64,000 nt of DNA from Amoebidium appalachense. Its lineage: Eukaryota > Ichthyosporea. Positions 1-11,290 of the stretch are shown in pieces (the stretch's first letter is position 1; each line of letters begins with the position of its first letter). A model generated the notes under the pieces. That model was given only the letters and a program-made list of their open reading frames with translations, did not search any database and was not told where the DNA came from. Both the position numbers and the translations under genes were made by a program. The stretch is taken from NCBI GenBank assembly GCA_963693365.1, contig CAVNZM010000004.1, positions 7,254,001 through 7,318,000 of the forward strand, in the 5' to 3' direction.

Positions 1-66
<66 letters not shown>

Positions 67-280
67 ATGTGTGCGGCTGTATTCGTTTGTGTGTGCTTGT
101 GGGTATGTGCGCACCGAGAGGGAAAGACAGGGGGGCGTGGGGAATCACGCCCCAGGGGGGGAAAGGTGGGGAGGGGGGGGGGGGGGGGGAGGGGGAAGGG
201 ATCAGTGGATCTGTATGTGGTTAGTGTGTGCGTGCATGCATGTACCTGTGACCTTCTTCTTCTTCCTCTTCTTCTTCTTC

Positions 281-311
<31 letters not shown>

Positions 312-350
312 GTGTGTGTGTGTGTGTGTGCATCTAAGACGCGTGTGTGT

Positions 351-417
<67 letters not shown>

Positions 418-430
418 TTTGTGTAAGTAG
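1..430. repeat. (GT)n microsatellites with poly-G and (CTT)n
   Basis: A pure GT run fills the first 63 bases and a second long GT block lies at about 343-410. Between them are a G-run near 170-190 and a CTT/T-rich run at about 258-311. The long open frames here encode only alternating Val-Cys or His-Thr and are repeat artefacts. No gene is seen. Confidence 0.95.
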
Positions 431-708
431 ATGCTCAACCATGAATGTATGCTTGAGAACGTGCACATTACATAACTTCTTTGCTTGTGCCCCTGTTCAT
501 GTGTGTGTGCCCAGGTCCATAAAGGCTGGTAACAAACGAGTGCAAGCACTCCAAACAACAGCCCTTTACTGTTTCTACCAAGCAAACCTATGCTATTCTC
601 CGTTCGGGTATGTTTGCACGCCAAACTAGTGACTTTGCTCTAAAAACTCGGACACAGGTGCTCTTTATTGTCCAATTGTGCACATCACGAATTGTCTTAA
701 GGGCACTC
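431..708. other. short unique spacer
   Basis: Mixed-composition sequence without a recognisable coding exon, splice pattern or RNA gene. It separates the opening GT repeats from the pyrimidine tract. Confidence 0.5.
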
Positions 709-1385
709 CTCCCCCCCCCCTCCCCCCCCCCCCCCCTTCCCCCCCTGCTTTATCATCCTCTCTCAACCCTTCCGTGTTACCAATGACATTCCCTGCTTCC
801 TACTACTCCTCTCCCCTTCCAACCCCCTCCATGTTACCAAAGAGGAAAAACCCCCTCTCCCTCCTATCCCTCTCTCTCTCCCTCCCTCCCACCTTCCCTA
901 TCCCCTGCCCCCCTCCCTCCCCCCCCCCCTTTCTCCTCCCCCTGGCCCTTCCCCCTCCCCTCCCCTTCCCCTCCCCCGCCCCCCTCCCCCTCTCCCCGTC
1001 CCCCGCCCCCTCCCCCTCCCCCTCTCCCTCTCCCTCCCACTCTCCCTCCCTCTCCCCCTCCCTCTCCCTCTCTCTTTCCCTCTCCCTCTCTTCCCCCTCT
1101 CCCCCCCCCTCCCCTCTCTCACACTCTCTCCCTCGCCCTCCCCTCCCCTATCTCACTCTCTCTCCCTCTCCCCACCTCCCCTCTCTCCCTCTCCCTCTCT
1201 CTCTCCCTCTCCCTCTCCCTCTCCCTCTCCCTCTCGCTCTCCCTCTCCCTCTCCCTCTCCCTCTCCCTCTTCCTCTTCCCCTTCCTCTCCCTCTCCCTTT
1301 CCCTCTCCCTCTCCCTCTCTCTCTCTCTCTGTCCCCCCCCCCCCCCCCCCCCCCCTCTCTACCCTCTCTCTCGACCTCCCCCTTC
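700..1385. repeat. polypyrimidine tract, C-runs and (CTCCCT)n
   Basis: Nearly 700 bases are C/T only on the plus strand: C-runs, CCCTCC blocks and a regular CTCCCT repeat at about 1180-1320, ending in a C-run at 1333-1354. The Pro/Ser/Leu-only frame across it is a compositional artefact. Such homopurine-homopyrimidine DNA can form triplex or quadruplex structures. Confidence 0.95.
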
Positions 1386-2400
1386 CTTGAATTCCGAACT
1401 CCGGGCATGCAAGCTGTTTGTTGTACACACGAGTGTGCTTTTGATTGGATGGAAGGTTTTCAAGGTGAAAAGGGAGGGGGGGGGGGGGGAGGCGGGGGAG
1501 GGGGGGGATCTACCTGTCTTGTGTACGTCCCCTGCCTCCCAACAACTATCACTTAAGTCAAGACTCTATTTGTGCGTGTGTGTGCGTTCGTGCTTGTGTG
1601 TGTGTGTGCGCGTGCTTACTTGGGTGATGGTGTGCACTACTATATAAGTGTTATAACTCACAGCGTGGTGTAACAACAGCATGCAACTGAGTGATCGATC
1701 CTACAGTGCACGGGGGGATAAAAATAATAGATAACCATAAAATGTTAACATAGCTGGGGTTTACACACTTTTGGTTCAAATGATGCGCTATCTACCAATC
1801 ATTTTCAGCAACCAGTGTATATGCGACCAGGAAACGTGACGTGTACAAAATTCAAGATACTAGTCCCCGAACTATCGACTGTCGTACTAATTGACACATA
1901 TGAAATGCATACACCAATCAAATGCGACCAATTATTCCGCTGCAATTTGCTATGTGTCACGAAGCGACATGCGCCAACTTTTGCGCAAAGCAAAGCCGGC
2001 GAACGGCCTGCCGTTGCAAAAGGATCTTTTTTTTTTTTGTCCCCTCGAAACACAGCGGTCTTGCACATTCACACTTCGAGGTTATCTTTTAAAACAGACA
2101 ATAGAAACAAGGGAACAGGTGATGCTATTCAAGAATGGAGAGCGCGACCGGCCAATCAGCCCAGGAGCATGAGGCTAACGCTGTTTGTGCAAGGCGGCTT
2201 CAGAGAGAAAACACACCCACACACACGCACACAAACACATTAACCCTCTCACCAGGCTATTTCTCGGAGTTCTGCCCGAAACCTATTGGGTTGCCAAGGG
2301 CATATGTACAAGTGTGATGCTTGAAAGATGGCTGATATTTATTCGTTAGCACTCAAACAGTTGGGGCCCTTCGCGTCCACACATCCTCTCAAAAGCTCGA
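1386..2400. other. unique intergenic DNA with CCAAT motifs, no clear gene
   Basis: After a G-rich patch (1470-1508) the sequence becomes balanced in composition. CCAAT motifs occur near 1794, 1913 and 2152 and a TATATAA string near 1640, so parts may be upstream regulatory DNA. The longest frame (1815-2243, plus) has no recognisable domain and runs into CA repeat, so I do not call it a gene. Confidence 0.5.
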
Positions 2401-2511
2401 CGTCGGTCCCCTCTCACACATACACACGAATATGCACGCACGCATACACGGTGTGACGTCAACACATACACAGCACACACAAAGACACACGTTCAGCTGT
2501 GTACGTGTGTT

Positions 2512-2513
<2 letters not shown>

Positions 2514-2581
<68 letters not shown>

Positions 2582-2600
2582 CGTGTGTGTGTTTGTGTGC
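2514..2600. repeat. (GT)n microsatellite
   Basis: An almost uninterrupted GT run of more than 60 bases, with degenerate GT/CA-rich flanks from about 2400 to 2720. Confidence 0.95.
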
Positions 2601-2699
2601 AGATGTGTGCATGCGCATGTGTGCGCACAAATGTCCCTGTGTGTGTGCGCGACGGGCACGCTTTTGCACGTTTGTGCAAGTGTCCGTGTACCACAGGTG

Positions 2700-3750
2700 T
2701 GTACGTACCTGTGAATGCGTGGACGCATGTGGTTATTAAGTTAGTGAATTATTCCAACCGCAGTGCATGCATGTATAATTATGTTCATACAATCACATCG
2801 AGGAATGCACAAGTACTGATGTGAGCTACGAAAAGTCACAGCTTCATGTAGCTACTGTTTTCTTTATACTTCATAATGCCGTCTGTGTCCAAAAACCGAA
2901 ATTCACAAGCATGACCAAGAAGTAAGAGTACGCGGTAACGTGTGCAAATATGTGTGGAAAATACCATGGTGGGTGAGTGTCGTTGTTTGTGTGTGTGTAG
3001 GTTGGGAGAGAGGGGGTGGTGTATAGAAAGAGTAACAGCCTACGGTAGGAAGTACACATTCACGACGGACAATTGCAACTCATCACACATAGAGTATGCC
3101 TCGTATATATGGGGGGGGGGGTGGGGTGGGAAAGGCCTAGGAGGAGGGGGGGAAGGGGGTCATCATGGCCATGGTTACCCATCTGCTCAGGGCCTGACGT
3201 CTCAGTGGGCAGTGTTGTGTAACGACTGGTGCACATGTAAGTGTGTAAGAAGCACCGTGGGAAGCGGTGGGGAGGTGCACTGTGGCAAAGCCTTTGCCAC
3301 AGTAAGCCAACCGGTTTTTGCTTTTCCAGGTAGACTGTGTACACGTGCACGTGCAGGCCTAGGTCTGTAGGGTTATTTTCTGTGTGCGCGCGGGCGTGTG
3401 TCACGAGTGTGTGTGTGTGTGTGTGTGTGTACGTGGGTGGTTGAGTGTAGGTACACGTCATAATGGTGCACGTGAGTGGTAATCATGGTTTGTGCCCGGT
3501 GTGTTCGCGCACGCACGTGCATGCACTACATTACGGGGCATATGTACACACATGGCAGTCTCACTGCCACGACAGAGGAGGAATAGCTCAAATTTCTTTG
3601 TAGATGGGGGTTTTTGTGTCAATAGACACAGAGCCGGGGACTAGACTTTATATAAAGTACCTTCAATAGACCAGATTTTTGTGGTGTGTGTGCCTGTGGT
3701 TTCTTTAATCAATTTTTTCTTTTTTTCTTTTTTTGGTGGTTGGTGGTGGT
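2700..3750. other. gene-free spacer with a partial dispersed element
   Basis: No supported exon is seen. A partial copy of the dispersed element described at 20240 lies near 3046-3112 in reverse orientation (it shares AAGTACACATTCACGACGG and an ATAGAGTATGC stretch) and abuts a G-run. GT and G-rich patches occupy 3110-3160 and 3400-3430. Confidence 0.5.
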
Positions 3751-3753
3751 GGT

Positions 3754-3802
<49 letters not shown>

Positions 3803-3904
3803 TCGGGAGATAAAAGGGAAACGCACACACACATACACACAACACACACAGGGGGGGGGGGGGGGGGGGGGGGGGGGGGAATCGCGATCGGGAGATAAAA
3901 GGGG

Positions 3905-3948
<44 letters not shown>

Positions 3949-4115
3949 ACTCGCGCGCGCGTGGCGGGAGATAAAAGAGGAACACACACACACACACCGT
4001 GACACACGCACACGCACACGCACACGCGCACGCACACGCGTGCGCGGAGGGAGTTCAAAAAGGGGAACACACACATACACACACACACACGCGTGCGCGT
4101 GCGCGCGCCACACAC
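3754..4115. repeat. poly-G plus ~80-bp composite (CA)n repeat
   Basis: A 48-base G-run (3754-3801) and a 29-base G-run (3851-3879) are followed by CA tracts. The phrase GGGAGATAAAAGGGGAA, with small changes, occurs near 3804, 3889 and 3965, and a diverged version near 4050, each followed by a CA/CG tract. The spacing is about 80 bases, so this is a tandem composite repeat. Confidence 0.85.
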
Positions 4116-4458
4116 ACATACACCCATTCACCTCGTCGACGAAACCCAACTCAGACACGGCTGCACTTGAACATGGGAGGAGGAGGGGGGAGGGGGGGGG
4201 GGGGGGGGAGGTTGCTAACTGAGTAAACAGGATCAGAACACTAACGAGAAGGATTGCATTCTAGGACAACCCAAAACCTGGTGACACAGACTTAGAGGCT
4301 ACCGTGAGGGCACAGCAGGGAAGAATCGCTCACGAGATTGCAGGGCCAAAAAAAATGTGGCCAGGAAGGGTGTTGTGGTGTCGAATTGTGTTGGGAAGAT
4401 GTTCAGAAGGTGTAGGTTTGATTCTGAGAGGGCCGGGGGGGGGGGGGGGGGGGGGGGG

Positions 4459-4620
4459 TTGAATGCGTCATAAAATACGAAAAAAGGGGGGTTAAAAAGC
4501 GGACATGGTACGAAGTACCAGAACACGATGAGAAACACGGTGAAGGACACAGGCAAAAGCAAACATTCAAGTATGCAACATCAGCAACGTGTGCAGTGTG
4601 CAAAATGAGGAACTCAGGAG
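4459..4620 (-). repeat. dispersed poly-G/C-flanked element, diverged copy
   Basis: Starting directly after a G-run (4435-4458), this segment matches the reverse complement of the element at 20240-20440. Shared strings include TTGAATGCG, GGTACGAAGTAC and AAACATTCAAGTATGCAACA. It is clearly more diverged than the copies at 20-21 kb and has no coding potential of its own. Confidence 0.7.
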
Positions 4621-4729
4621 ACGGGGCTTCTAGGCCCCCCCGTCGATACCTAAGTCGATAATTCCCTAGCTAACACACCACACCAGCTGAAAAGAATGAA
4701 GTCCCAGGGAAGAAAAGTAGGAATGCGGT

Positions 4730-4803
4730 TAAGAGAGACCGCATGTGCATGTGAGAGAGGATGATGAGTGAGTAAGAAGAGATAGAGGGAGTGAGGGAGT
4801 GAA

Positions 4804-4874
<71 letters not shown>

Positions 4875-4985
4875 GGAGGGAGGGAGGGAGAGAGGGAGAG
4901 TGGAGAGAGAAGAGGGAGAGAGAGTGTGTGTGTTTGAATGTGTGTGCATGCGCGTGTATGCCATGTTGAGTGTGAAGAGAAAGAA

Positions 4986-5023
<38 letters not shown>

Positions 5024-5640
5024 CTCCCTAATGGGGGGGAGCGAGAGAGAGACCGGGGGAGGAAGGAGGGAGGGAGGGAGAGGACGGAGGGGAGGGGGAG
5101 GGGGGGGGGGGGGGGAGGGGGCTGCCGAGGGGGGAGGGAAGGGGGTAAGAGAAGGGAGAATTAAGAGGGAAAGAAAGAGGCCGTGTGTGCATGTGAGAGC
5201 AGACGGTGCTGAGTGAAACGGGGGGGGGGGGGGGGGGGGGGGGGGGAAGGGGTGGGGAGTGTGTGTGTGATAGACGGATAGAGAGGGGGGGGGAGGGGGG
5301 AGAGAGGGAAGGGGGTAAGAGAAGGGAGAATAAGAGGGAAAGAGAGAGACCGTGTGTGCATGTGAGAGCAGACGGTGCTGAGTGAACCGGGGGGGGGGGG
5401 GGGGGGGGGGAGTTTCTGTGTGATGATAGATAGATAGAGAGGGGGGGGAGGGGGGGGAGAGAGGGAGGGGAGAGAGGGAGGGAGGGAGGGAGGGAGGGGA
5501 GAACGGAGGGAGGGAGGGAGGGAGAGAGAAAGAGAGGGGGAGAGAGAGAGAGAGCGGGGGGAAGGGAGGGAGGGAGGGAGGGAGGGAGGGAGAGGGAGGG
5601 AGAGGGAGAGGGAGAGGGAGAGGGGGGGGGGGGAGGGGGG

Positions 5641-5675
<35 letters not shown>

Positions 5676-5745
5676 AGAGAGACAGAAAGAGAGAGAGAGA
5701 GATGAAGAGAGAGATGAAGAGAGAGAGAGAGAGAGAACAAGCATA
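4730..5745. repeat. poly-G/(GA)n array with tandem 170-bp unit
   Basis: G-runs and GA/GGGA repeats fill the kilobase. A unit containing CCGTGTGTGCATGTGAGAG is repeated at 5136-5220 and 5306-5390 (offset about 170), with a diverged copy at about 4731-4790. The long minus-strand Pro/Ser/Leu frame across the region is a repeat artefact. Confidence 0.9.
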
Positions 5746-5834
5746 GCCTAAAAACAAACCGAGCTCCACAACCTTTGATCATGCATGGAGAAGGGGTGGG
5801 AGGATGGGAAAGATGGGAATGGGGAAGAACCGTG

Positions 5835-5840
5835 TGTGTG

Positions 5841-5879
<39 letters not shown>

Positions 5880-5912
5880 TGGTGGTGGTGGTGGTGGTGG
5901 GGGGGGGGGGGC
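5835..5912. repeat. (GT)n, (GGT)n and G-run
   Basis: GT repeat passes into GGT repeat and then poly-G. The following 5913-6110 shows no gene and includes a short TA run at about 6063-6078. Confidence 0.9.
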
Positions 5913-6112
5913 AAGGGGGTTTCGTCGCGATTAAATGTCCATGCGACTCGATTGGGCCATGATGTCATGGTTACAGAGCAAAAGCACGTGGATTGCAAAT
6001 GGAGCCGGGGGCTTAAGGGAATTTCTTGACCGATGTGAGTGGCCGCAAGAGGCGACAAAAAAGATATATATATATATAAAAAGGAAAACCAAAATGGGTG
6101 CGTGGAGGGGGG

Positions 6113-7031
6113 AGGAAGCTGGGCACCATCTTTTCCATCAAGGAGATGCCTCTGGCCGACTGCTTCCTAGGGGTGCAAATTGTGATCTGCAGCGAGCTCG
6201 GCACCATTAAGATCCACCAGGCTGCCTACACTGCACGTGTGTTGGAGAAGTACGGCATGGCTGCCAGCAGGGCTGTGGACACACCCATGACCCTCGACAA
6301 ACTGAGAAAGGCCCAGTGCCCTGCTACCCCCGAGGAGATCAGCGCCATGGCGCCATATGTGACGCTGTACCAGGGCATCGTGGGCAGCGTGATGTACCTG
6401 GCCAGCTGGACCCGGCCAGATATTGCCCAGGCCGTAGGGGTGCTTGCCAGGTTCAACCAGAACCCCGGCCAGGCCCACCTGACTTCTGCAAAGCGCGTGT
6501 TGCGCTACCTCAAGGGGACTGCCAGCCACGGCATCACCTACCAGCGCGTCAGGGTGCCGGGCCATGTGATTGGCTATGTGGATGCTGATTGGGCAGGCAA
6601 CCCAGGCATCCGCCGGTCCACCTCAGGCTTCGTGTTTCTGGCCAGCAACGGGGCCATCAGCTGGTGCTCCAAGCTGCAGACCGTGGCGGCAGACAGCACC
6701 GCGGAGGCCGAGTATGTGAATGCGGCCCGCGCCACCAAGGAGGCCCTGTGGTTGCGCAAACTGCAGCGCGACTTTGGCTTCAACACCGCTGAGGCCATGG
6801 TGCTGTACGAGGACAATGGCAGGTATACACATTGCCAAGGACCCCGTGGACTTCTCCCGCACCAAGCACATGGACATCAAGTGGCATCTGGTGCGCCGCC
6901 ACGTCAAGCAGGGCGACATTGTGCTAGTCTACGTGCCGACCAATCAGCAGGCGGCTGATGCGCTGACCAAGGCCCTGCCCCGTGCTGCACTCGAGAGCTG
7001 CAAGAAGACTATGGGCATGGACAGCAAGTGA
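6113..7031 (+). pseudogene. Ty1/copia retrotransposon fragment: RT C-terminus and RNase H
   Basis: The frame begins inside the reverse transcriptase C-terminal part (motif FLGVQI). It continues through the typical copia connection (VDTPM, YQGIVGSVMYLA, TRPDIAQAV) into RNase H, with DADWAG, DSTAEAEY and LYEDN supplying the acidic residues. At about 6820, just after LYEDN, the frame shifts by one base; the second frame carries the conserved DFSRTKHMDIKWH and AADALTKALP and stops at 7031. Gag, protease, integrase and most of RT are absent upstream, so it is a 5'-truncated and frameshifted relic. Its GC-rich, repeat-free composition contrasts sharply with the surrounding DNA. Family assignment is firm from these motifs. 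Confidence 0.95.
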
Positions 7032-7170
7032 TCATCGTGTGAGGTGGAGGCAGGAGTGTACTAGTTCATTACTGCAAGGCAGCCGGTGCCTGGGTTGAGG
7101 GGTGCGACCAGCGACGCTGCGATATAATTGGCTGATTTGTAGATTAGGTGCTATTGTGTTGTAAGGGATG

Positions 7171-7610
7171 TGTTGGAATATACAACACCAATATCACTAT
7201 TGTTATTACTAAGTATATTTTACTAGTGCTAGTTCGTAGTCTATTTGCTATTTAGCGAGTGTGATTATGCGCTCCGCAACCCGAGATCTTGTGGTGGTGG
7301 TGAGCAGTTACGTAATAGCTGGATAGCTCACTGCCGTTTGATTGGCTCGGAGCGCACCGCCTGCAGTCCCGTCTGGATGGGACTAGGGCTCGGTTAACTG
7401 TGTGCTCTACCCGATGTATTTTCCCGAGAGCACGATTGGTTGTGCTCGAGAGCACAACCGTGTTGTGCTCCTCCGCGGAGAATAAAAACCCCGCCACAAA
7501 TCCATAATAAACCGGGAATTATATTGATGACTGACTGTTACACAGACTCTCCAGCCCCGTGTGAACACTTGTGTGATACTTAGGTGATAGTGCATGCAGC
7601 CCGATTAAGT
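7171..7610 (+). mobile_element. probable 3' LTR of the copia element
   Basis: The sequence starting TGTTGGAATATACAACA, about 140 bases after the stop of the RNase H frame, looks like the 5' terminus of a Ty1/copia LTR. Further in is a GAGAATAAAAACC segment (about 7479) that could serve as TATA box or polyA signal, plus an AATAAA near 7505. The right boundary cannot be fixed because no second LTR is in the window; 7520-7610 is the plausible range. Confidence 0.5.
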
Positions 7611-7659
7611 ACACACTTAGTAGGTAGTCATATTGCACCCATAAAGAGACTGATCACCT

Positions 7660-7768
7660 CCGTGTGTGTGTGTGCAACAACTATACACTCTACTTGTGTT
7701 AAGTGCAGACTCTGCTACGTGTGGGAAGGTAGTTTTCTCTCACGTGTGTGTGTGTGTGTGTGTACCAC

Positions 7769-7811
<43 letters not shown>

Positions 7812-8252
7812 GCGTGTGTGTGTGTGTGCCGAATGGGTGTGCTTGTGTTACAAGAATTTTTGTGTGCGCGTGTGTATGTGCACGGTCGTGGTAGTGGGGC
7901 CAGTGGTCTCGGGGTGTTGTGTGTGGGTATAAAAATCGAGGGAGGAAGGGGGCGAGGAGGAGGATGCCACCATGCGGAAGCAAGCCTTAAGGGGAGGGGA
8001 AAAGGGAGTGGGAGAAGGAGGTGGGCCGTGTTTGCTTATTTGGCGCGGCATTTCTGGTTTTTGTTTGCGCTAAACTTGAGCTTGATGGAGTTATGTCACT
8101 TTTTATGCACACCTCGAGGAGCCCCCTGGGCCCCCCCTCCCCCCCCTCCCCCCCTCACTTGCGCACTTGGACTTCCACACAAAACCGGTCATCTCGTAAG
8201 CCAACAGGTACATCCCCCCAACCACCCCTCTTCCCCCCCCCACACACACGCG

Positions 8253-8287
<35 letters not shown>

Positions 8288-8363
8288 AGAAAAACACACA
8301 CACTGCGGCACACACACACACAACTTACATACACACACACACACACACGTGCACGCGCGCGCG

Positions 8364-8440
<77 letters not shown>

Positions 8441-8450
8441 GCGAGCCCCG
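7660..8450. repeat. GT and CA microsatellites around G- and C-rich DNA
   Basis: GT tracts at about 7743-7830 are followed by a G/A-rich stretch, C-runs at 8129-8155, and CA tracts at about 8240-8335 and 8341-8438 with a (CG)n segment inside (8350-8371). No splice-supported exon is visible. Confidence 0.9.
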
Positions 8451-8559
8451 TTTATAGTAAGTTTGAGAGTCACGAGTATAGTATTTATGGTGCACACGCA
8501 TGGACTAACCTAGTAACGGTTTGAATTACACCGGGACTACCATGCCCCTCCCTTCGGAT

Positions 8560-8945
8560 CCCTCCCCTCCCCCCCCCCCCCCCCTCCCCCCGCCTCCCTC
8601 CAAAAGGCGCAAACTTTGGCATGATGGCGAAAAACCAAGATCATGTAGGCTATGCCGGGATTTAGACCCTATTTTCGAAGTACCCTATGATAGAAGTTCA
8701 GTCACTCCCTGTACCGGGTCACTTAAAGACTTAGGGCCGGGTACCCCGCCAAAAGGCAGCGCATGCCAGTGTTCGGAAAGCGTCCCCCCCTCCCCGCCTC
8801 CCCCCTTCCCCCCCCCCCCTCCCCCCCCCCCTCCCCCTCCCCCCCCCCCCCCCCCCCCCCCCCCCCCGCGCCCTCCCCCGGCTGCCCTCCGCCTCCCCCC
8901 CCCCGCCCCCCCCCCCATGCCCGCTCGCCTGCCCGCCCACCCGCT
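8560..8945. repeat. C-rich tract with unique insert
   Basis: C-runs at about 8568-8600 and 8785-8945 flank a unique 160-bp piece (8600-8760). Pro-rich and Gly-rich frames here are artefacts of the C-runs. Confidence 0.85.
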
Positions 8946-10000
8946 CCCCGTGACGCACACACATGCGTAACACAAATTGTGACACACATACACACATCTC
9001 GTGACCCGTGGCTTTCCGGGCCCTGAGTTGCACTACTAACTAAAAAGATCACTTCAGGTCGGACTCCTCCTAACTGAACCGCATATGCTAGCACCCATGA
9101 CTCCGAGGACGGTAATGGCGCACACTACACTGTCGAGCCTTTGTGACTGATGATGTGATGCATGCCGGGCACGCGACCCGGAAAGGAGGACGGGATGGGA
9201 GAGGAGAGGGGATGGGGTCCGACGTAGAAAAGCATCTCGAAACGGGGGAAGGGGACGGGGGAAGCCGGGAAGGGGGGAGGGAGGGGGGGGGGGGGGGGGA
9301 AGGGAGTGGAGAAGCCGGGCACATGAATCATTGATATCAGTTACTCACAATAATTATTATTCAATTTGTGTATAGCACACAATTGCAAGCTTATAAGCTA
9401 AAAGCAGTCGACCTGACTGGAATAGGGAAATTTTGAAATGAAAATAGTGATACACACACTTCCGTGACTATATAGTATTCGTCCGTGATAATCAAGGCCT
9501 CCTAAATAGCTCCCCCCCCCCCCCCCCCCCCCCCCTCTTCCCCCCCCCCCCCACCACCACCCCCAAGGCCTTCTTATCACCCAGGAGACCTTGACCACCT
9601 CCCGGTAACCGCCGGGGCGCCACGTAATGGCCAAGCATCTCCTCCCCTTAAATACTACCCACCGGCGTGGCTGGGGTGAATACCCTTGGCTAAGTGTGTT
9701 CAAATAGTAAGGATTGTTTAACGGTGTGTTATCTTAGCTAATAACACCGTAGCACCCTAGCTAGAGTACTGTTGGTGCTGGGTGGAAGACGGTAATTCCC
9801 CTTGAGGGCCCCAAGGTGTCCCTCCGGGAACAAAACAGGATAAAATAAAATAAAAATCTTCCCCTTTAATGGGGCAGCATTAATCAAGTCCACCCGTTCG
9901 TGCTGTGTTGCCATGGTGTTGTATGATGTGTGTACTGTATGTGTGCAAGTGTGGTGTGGCAGTGTCTGTGATCCTTTCCGGTTTTGTGTGTGTCTGCTGC
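8946..10000. other. spacer with the AAGGCCTCCTAAATA motif
   Basis: G-rich DNA at 9180-9310 and C-runs at 9512-9552 are present. ATCAAGGCCTCCTAAATA at 9491-9508 is identical to one arm of the foldback at 11250-11290, and a related CAAGGCCTTCTTAT lies near 9565. No gene is supported. Confidence 0.5.
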
Positions 10001-10004
10001 ATAG

Positions 10005-10774
10005 TGCCAGCATCATGTGCATGTGTGACTGGAAACATCGTGTTTTTGACGAATGCGACAATGTGCTCGACTCTACATTGCCGCACATTGTCCAGGTGTA
10101 TATGTAATGCTGTGTTTGTAAGTGTGCACGTGTGTATTTGTGTGTGCGCACGCCGTGCGCATGTGTGCCACGATGCCACAGTGCTCATGTGTGGATATGG
10201 TACGGTAACCGTGGCCGACGGTGTGCCTAGGCTAAGATTTATTCCGAGAGATGGTCCGAGCAGTCTCTGCCTGCTCTGCCCACTGTCGGTGCTCCGTGCC
10301 ACTCACACACGTGTGCATGTGTTGTGTGTCATGGTTGTATGTGTGAGCCTCTGCCTGTATCAGTGCTGTTGGCGATGCGTGCATATCCACGTGCATGCAC
10401 TAGGGAGAAGGGAGAGGTGGTGGTGTCAGTGGTGGGGGACGGGGGGTGGGTGGGTGGGTGGGTGGGTGGGGGGTGGGGGGGGTGGGGGGTGGGGGGGGGG
10501 GGGAAGGGGGGAGGGGGCGGGGGCCGGGGAAGGGTGGAGGAAGAGAGAGAGGTGAAGGGGGGGGAGGGGGGAAGACACCGGGGACTTGACTACGGTGGGA
10601 CAGAAGAAAACGGAGCTCAAATTGAGGCAAAAAGAGTGTGTATGTATGTGCATGTGTGTGCCCCTTGAGCGGATGTACTTAGTGAGCGTGTCCGACGACG
10701 TGAGTGTGCACGTATCTGGAACAGTTGGCCTCTCTGTGTGTGTGTGTCTGTTTGTGTGTGCCCGCGCGCGCGTA

Positions 10775-10837
<63 letters not shown>

Positions 10838-11015
10838 GGTGGGTGGGTGCCATGGTGTGACTCCACAGCACACATGCATGCTCACGTCCGTACTAGTGAA
10901 TGCATGGGTGTATGGCAAGGTTTCTTTGCGTCAATATCTGTTTAGTCGTGTAAGTCCGCCAGACACTTTGGATGTGGACATGATGTGGGTGTTTGCCAAG
11001 TTTGACAAGTTAAAG
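10005..11015 (+). CDS. orphan exon-like segments of an unrecognised gene
   Basis: Three open segments look like exons. 10005-10095 contains DWKHRVFDECDNVLDSTL and ends CAG|GTGTAT. 10670-10699 encodes RMYLVSVSDD and ends GAC|GTGAGT. 10869-11015 follows a CACAG acceptor, contains LVNAWVYGKVSLRQYLFSRV and MMWVFAKFDKLK, and ends AAG|GTGAGT. All junctions are phase 0, so the three can be joined without a stop. I do not recognise the family, and no start, stop or further exon is visible, so this could be a decayed gene or a partial model. A segment near 10200-10270 (YGTVTVADGVPRLRF) might be another exon but does not fit the same phase. Confidence 0.3.
10435..10575. repeat. (GGGT)n and G-rich tract
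   Basis: GGGT tetramers pass into G-runs broken by single A, T or C bases, lying between two of the exon-like segments. Confidence 0.9.
10770..10850. repeat. (GT)n microsatellite
   Basis: A GT run of about 60 bases ending in GGTGGGTGGG, placed just before the exon-like segment at 10869. Confidence 0.9.
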
Positions 11016-11249
11016 GTGAGTGTATCTGCATGTACCTGTGCAGGTGGGTATATGTGTGCACAAACATCGGTGCGTGTCTGTAGGTGTGTGTATAGGTACG
11101 CAGGAATTCCCTGTGAAAGTGTGCGTGCACGTGTGTGTGTGCGCGCGCTTCTTGGGGGAACTGGAGACAGGCCACATGCATGGAGGGGGGTGGGGGGGTA
11201 GGGGGGGGGGGGGGGTTACCTGTATGTATTGAATTTGGTGTGATCAAGG

Positions 11250-11290
11250 CAAGGCCTCCTAAATACTGGAGTGCTATTTAGGAGGCCTTG
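11250..11290. repeat. perfect 16-bp inverted repeat (foldback)
   Basis: CAAGGCCTCCTAAATA (11250-11265) and its exact reverse complement (11275-11290) flank a 9-base loop. The same arm sequence occurs alone at 9491-9508, so it is probably the terminus of a small dispersed foldback element. Confidence 0.8.

Noticed and set aside
1-426. Long open frames of alternating Val-Cys, His-Thr, Arg-Glu or Ser-Leu, here and throughout the window
   Set aside because: They arise from dinucleotide repeats read in any frame and show no start context, splice pattern or non-repetitive content.
678-1556. 292-residue Pro/Ser/Leu frame
   Set aside because: It is wholly explained by C/T-only repeat DNA and has no domain.
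4670-6058. 462-residue minus-strand frame rich in Pro and Ser
   Set aside because: It covers G-runs and GA repeats only; the composition mirrors the repeat.
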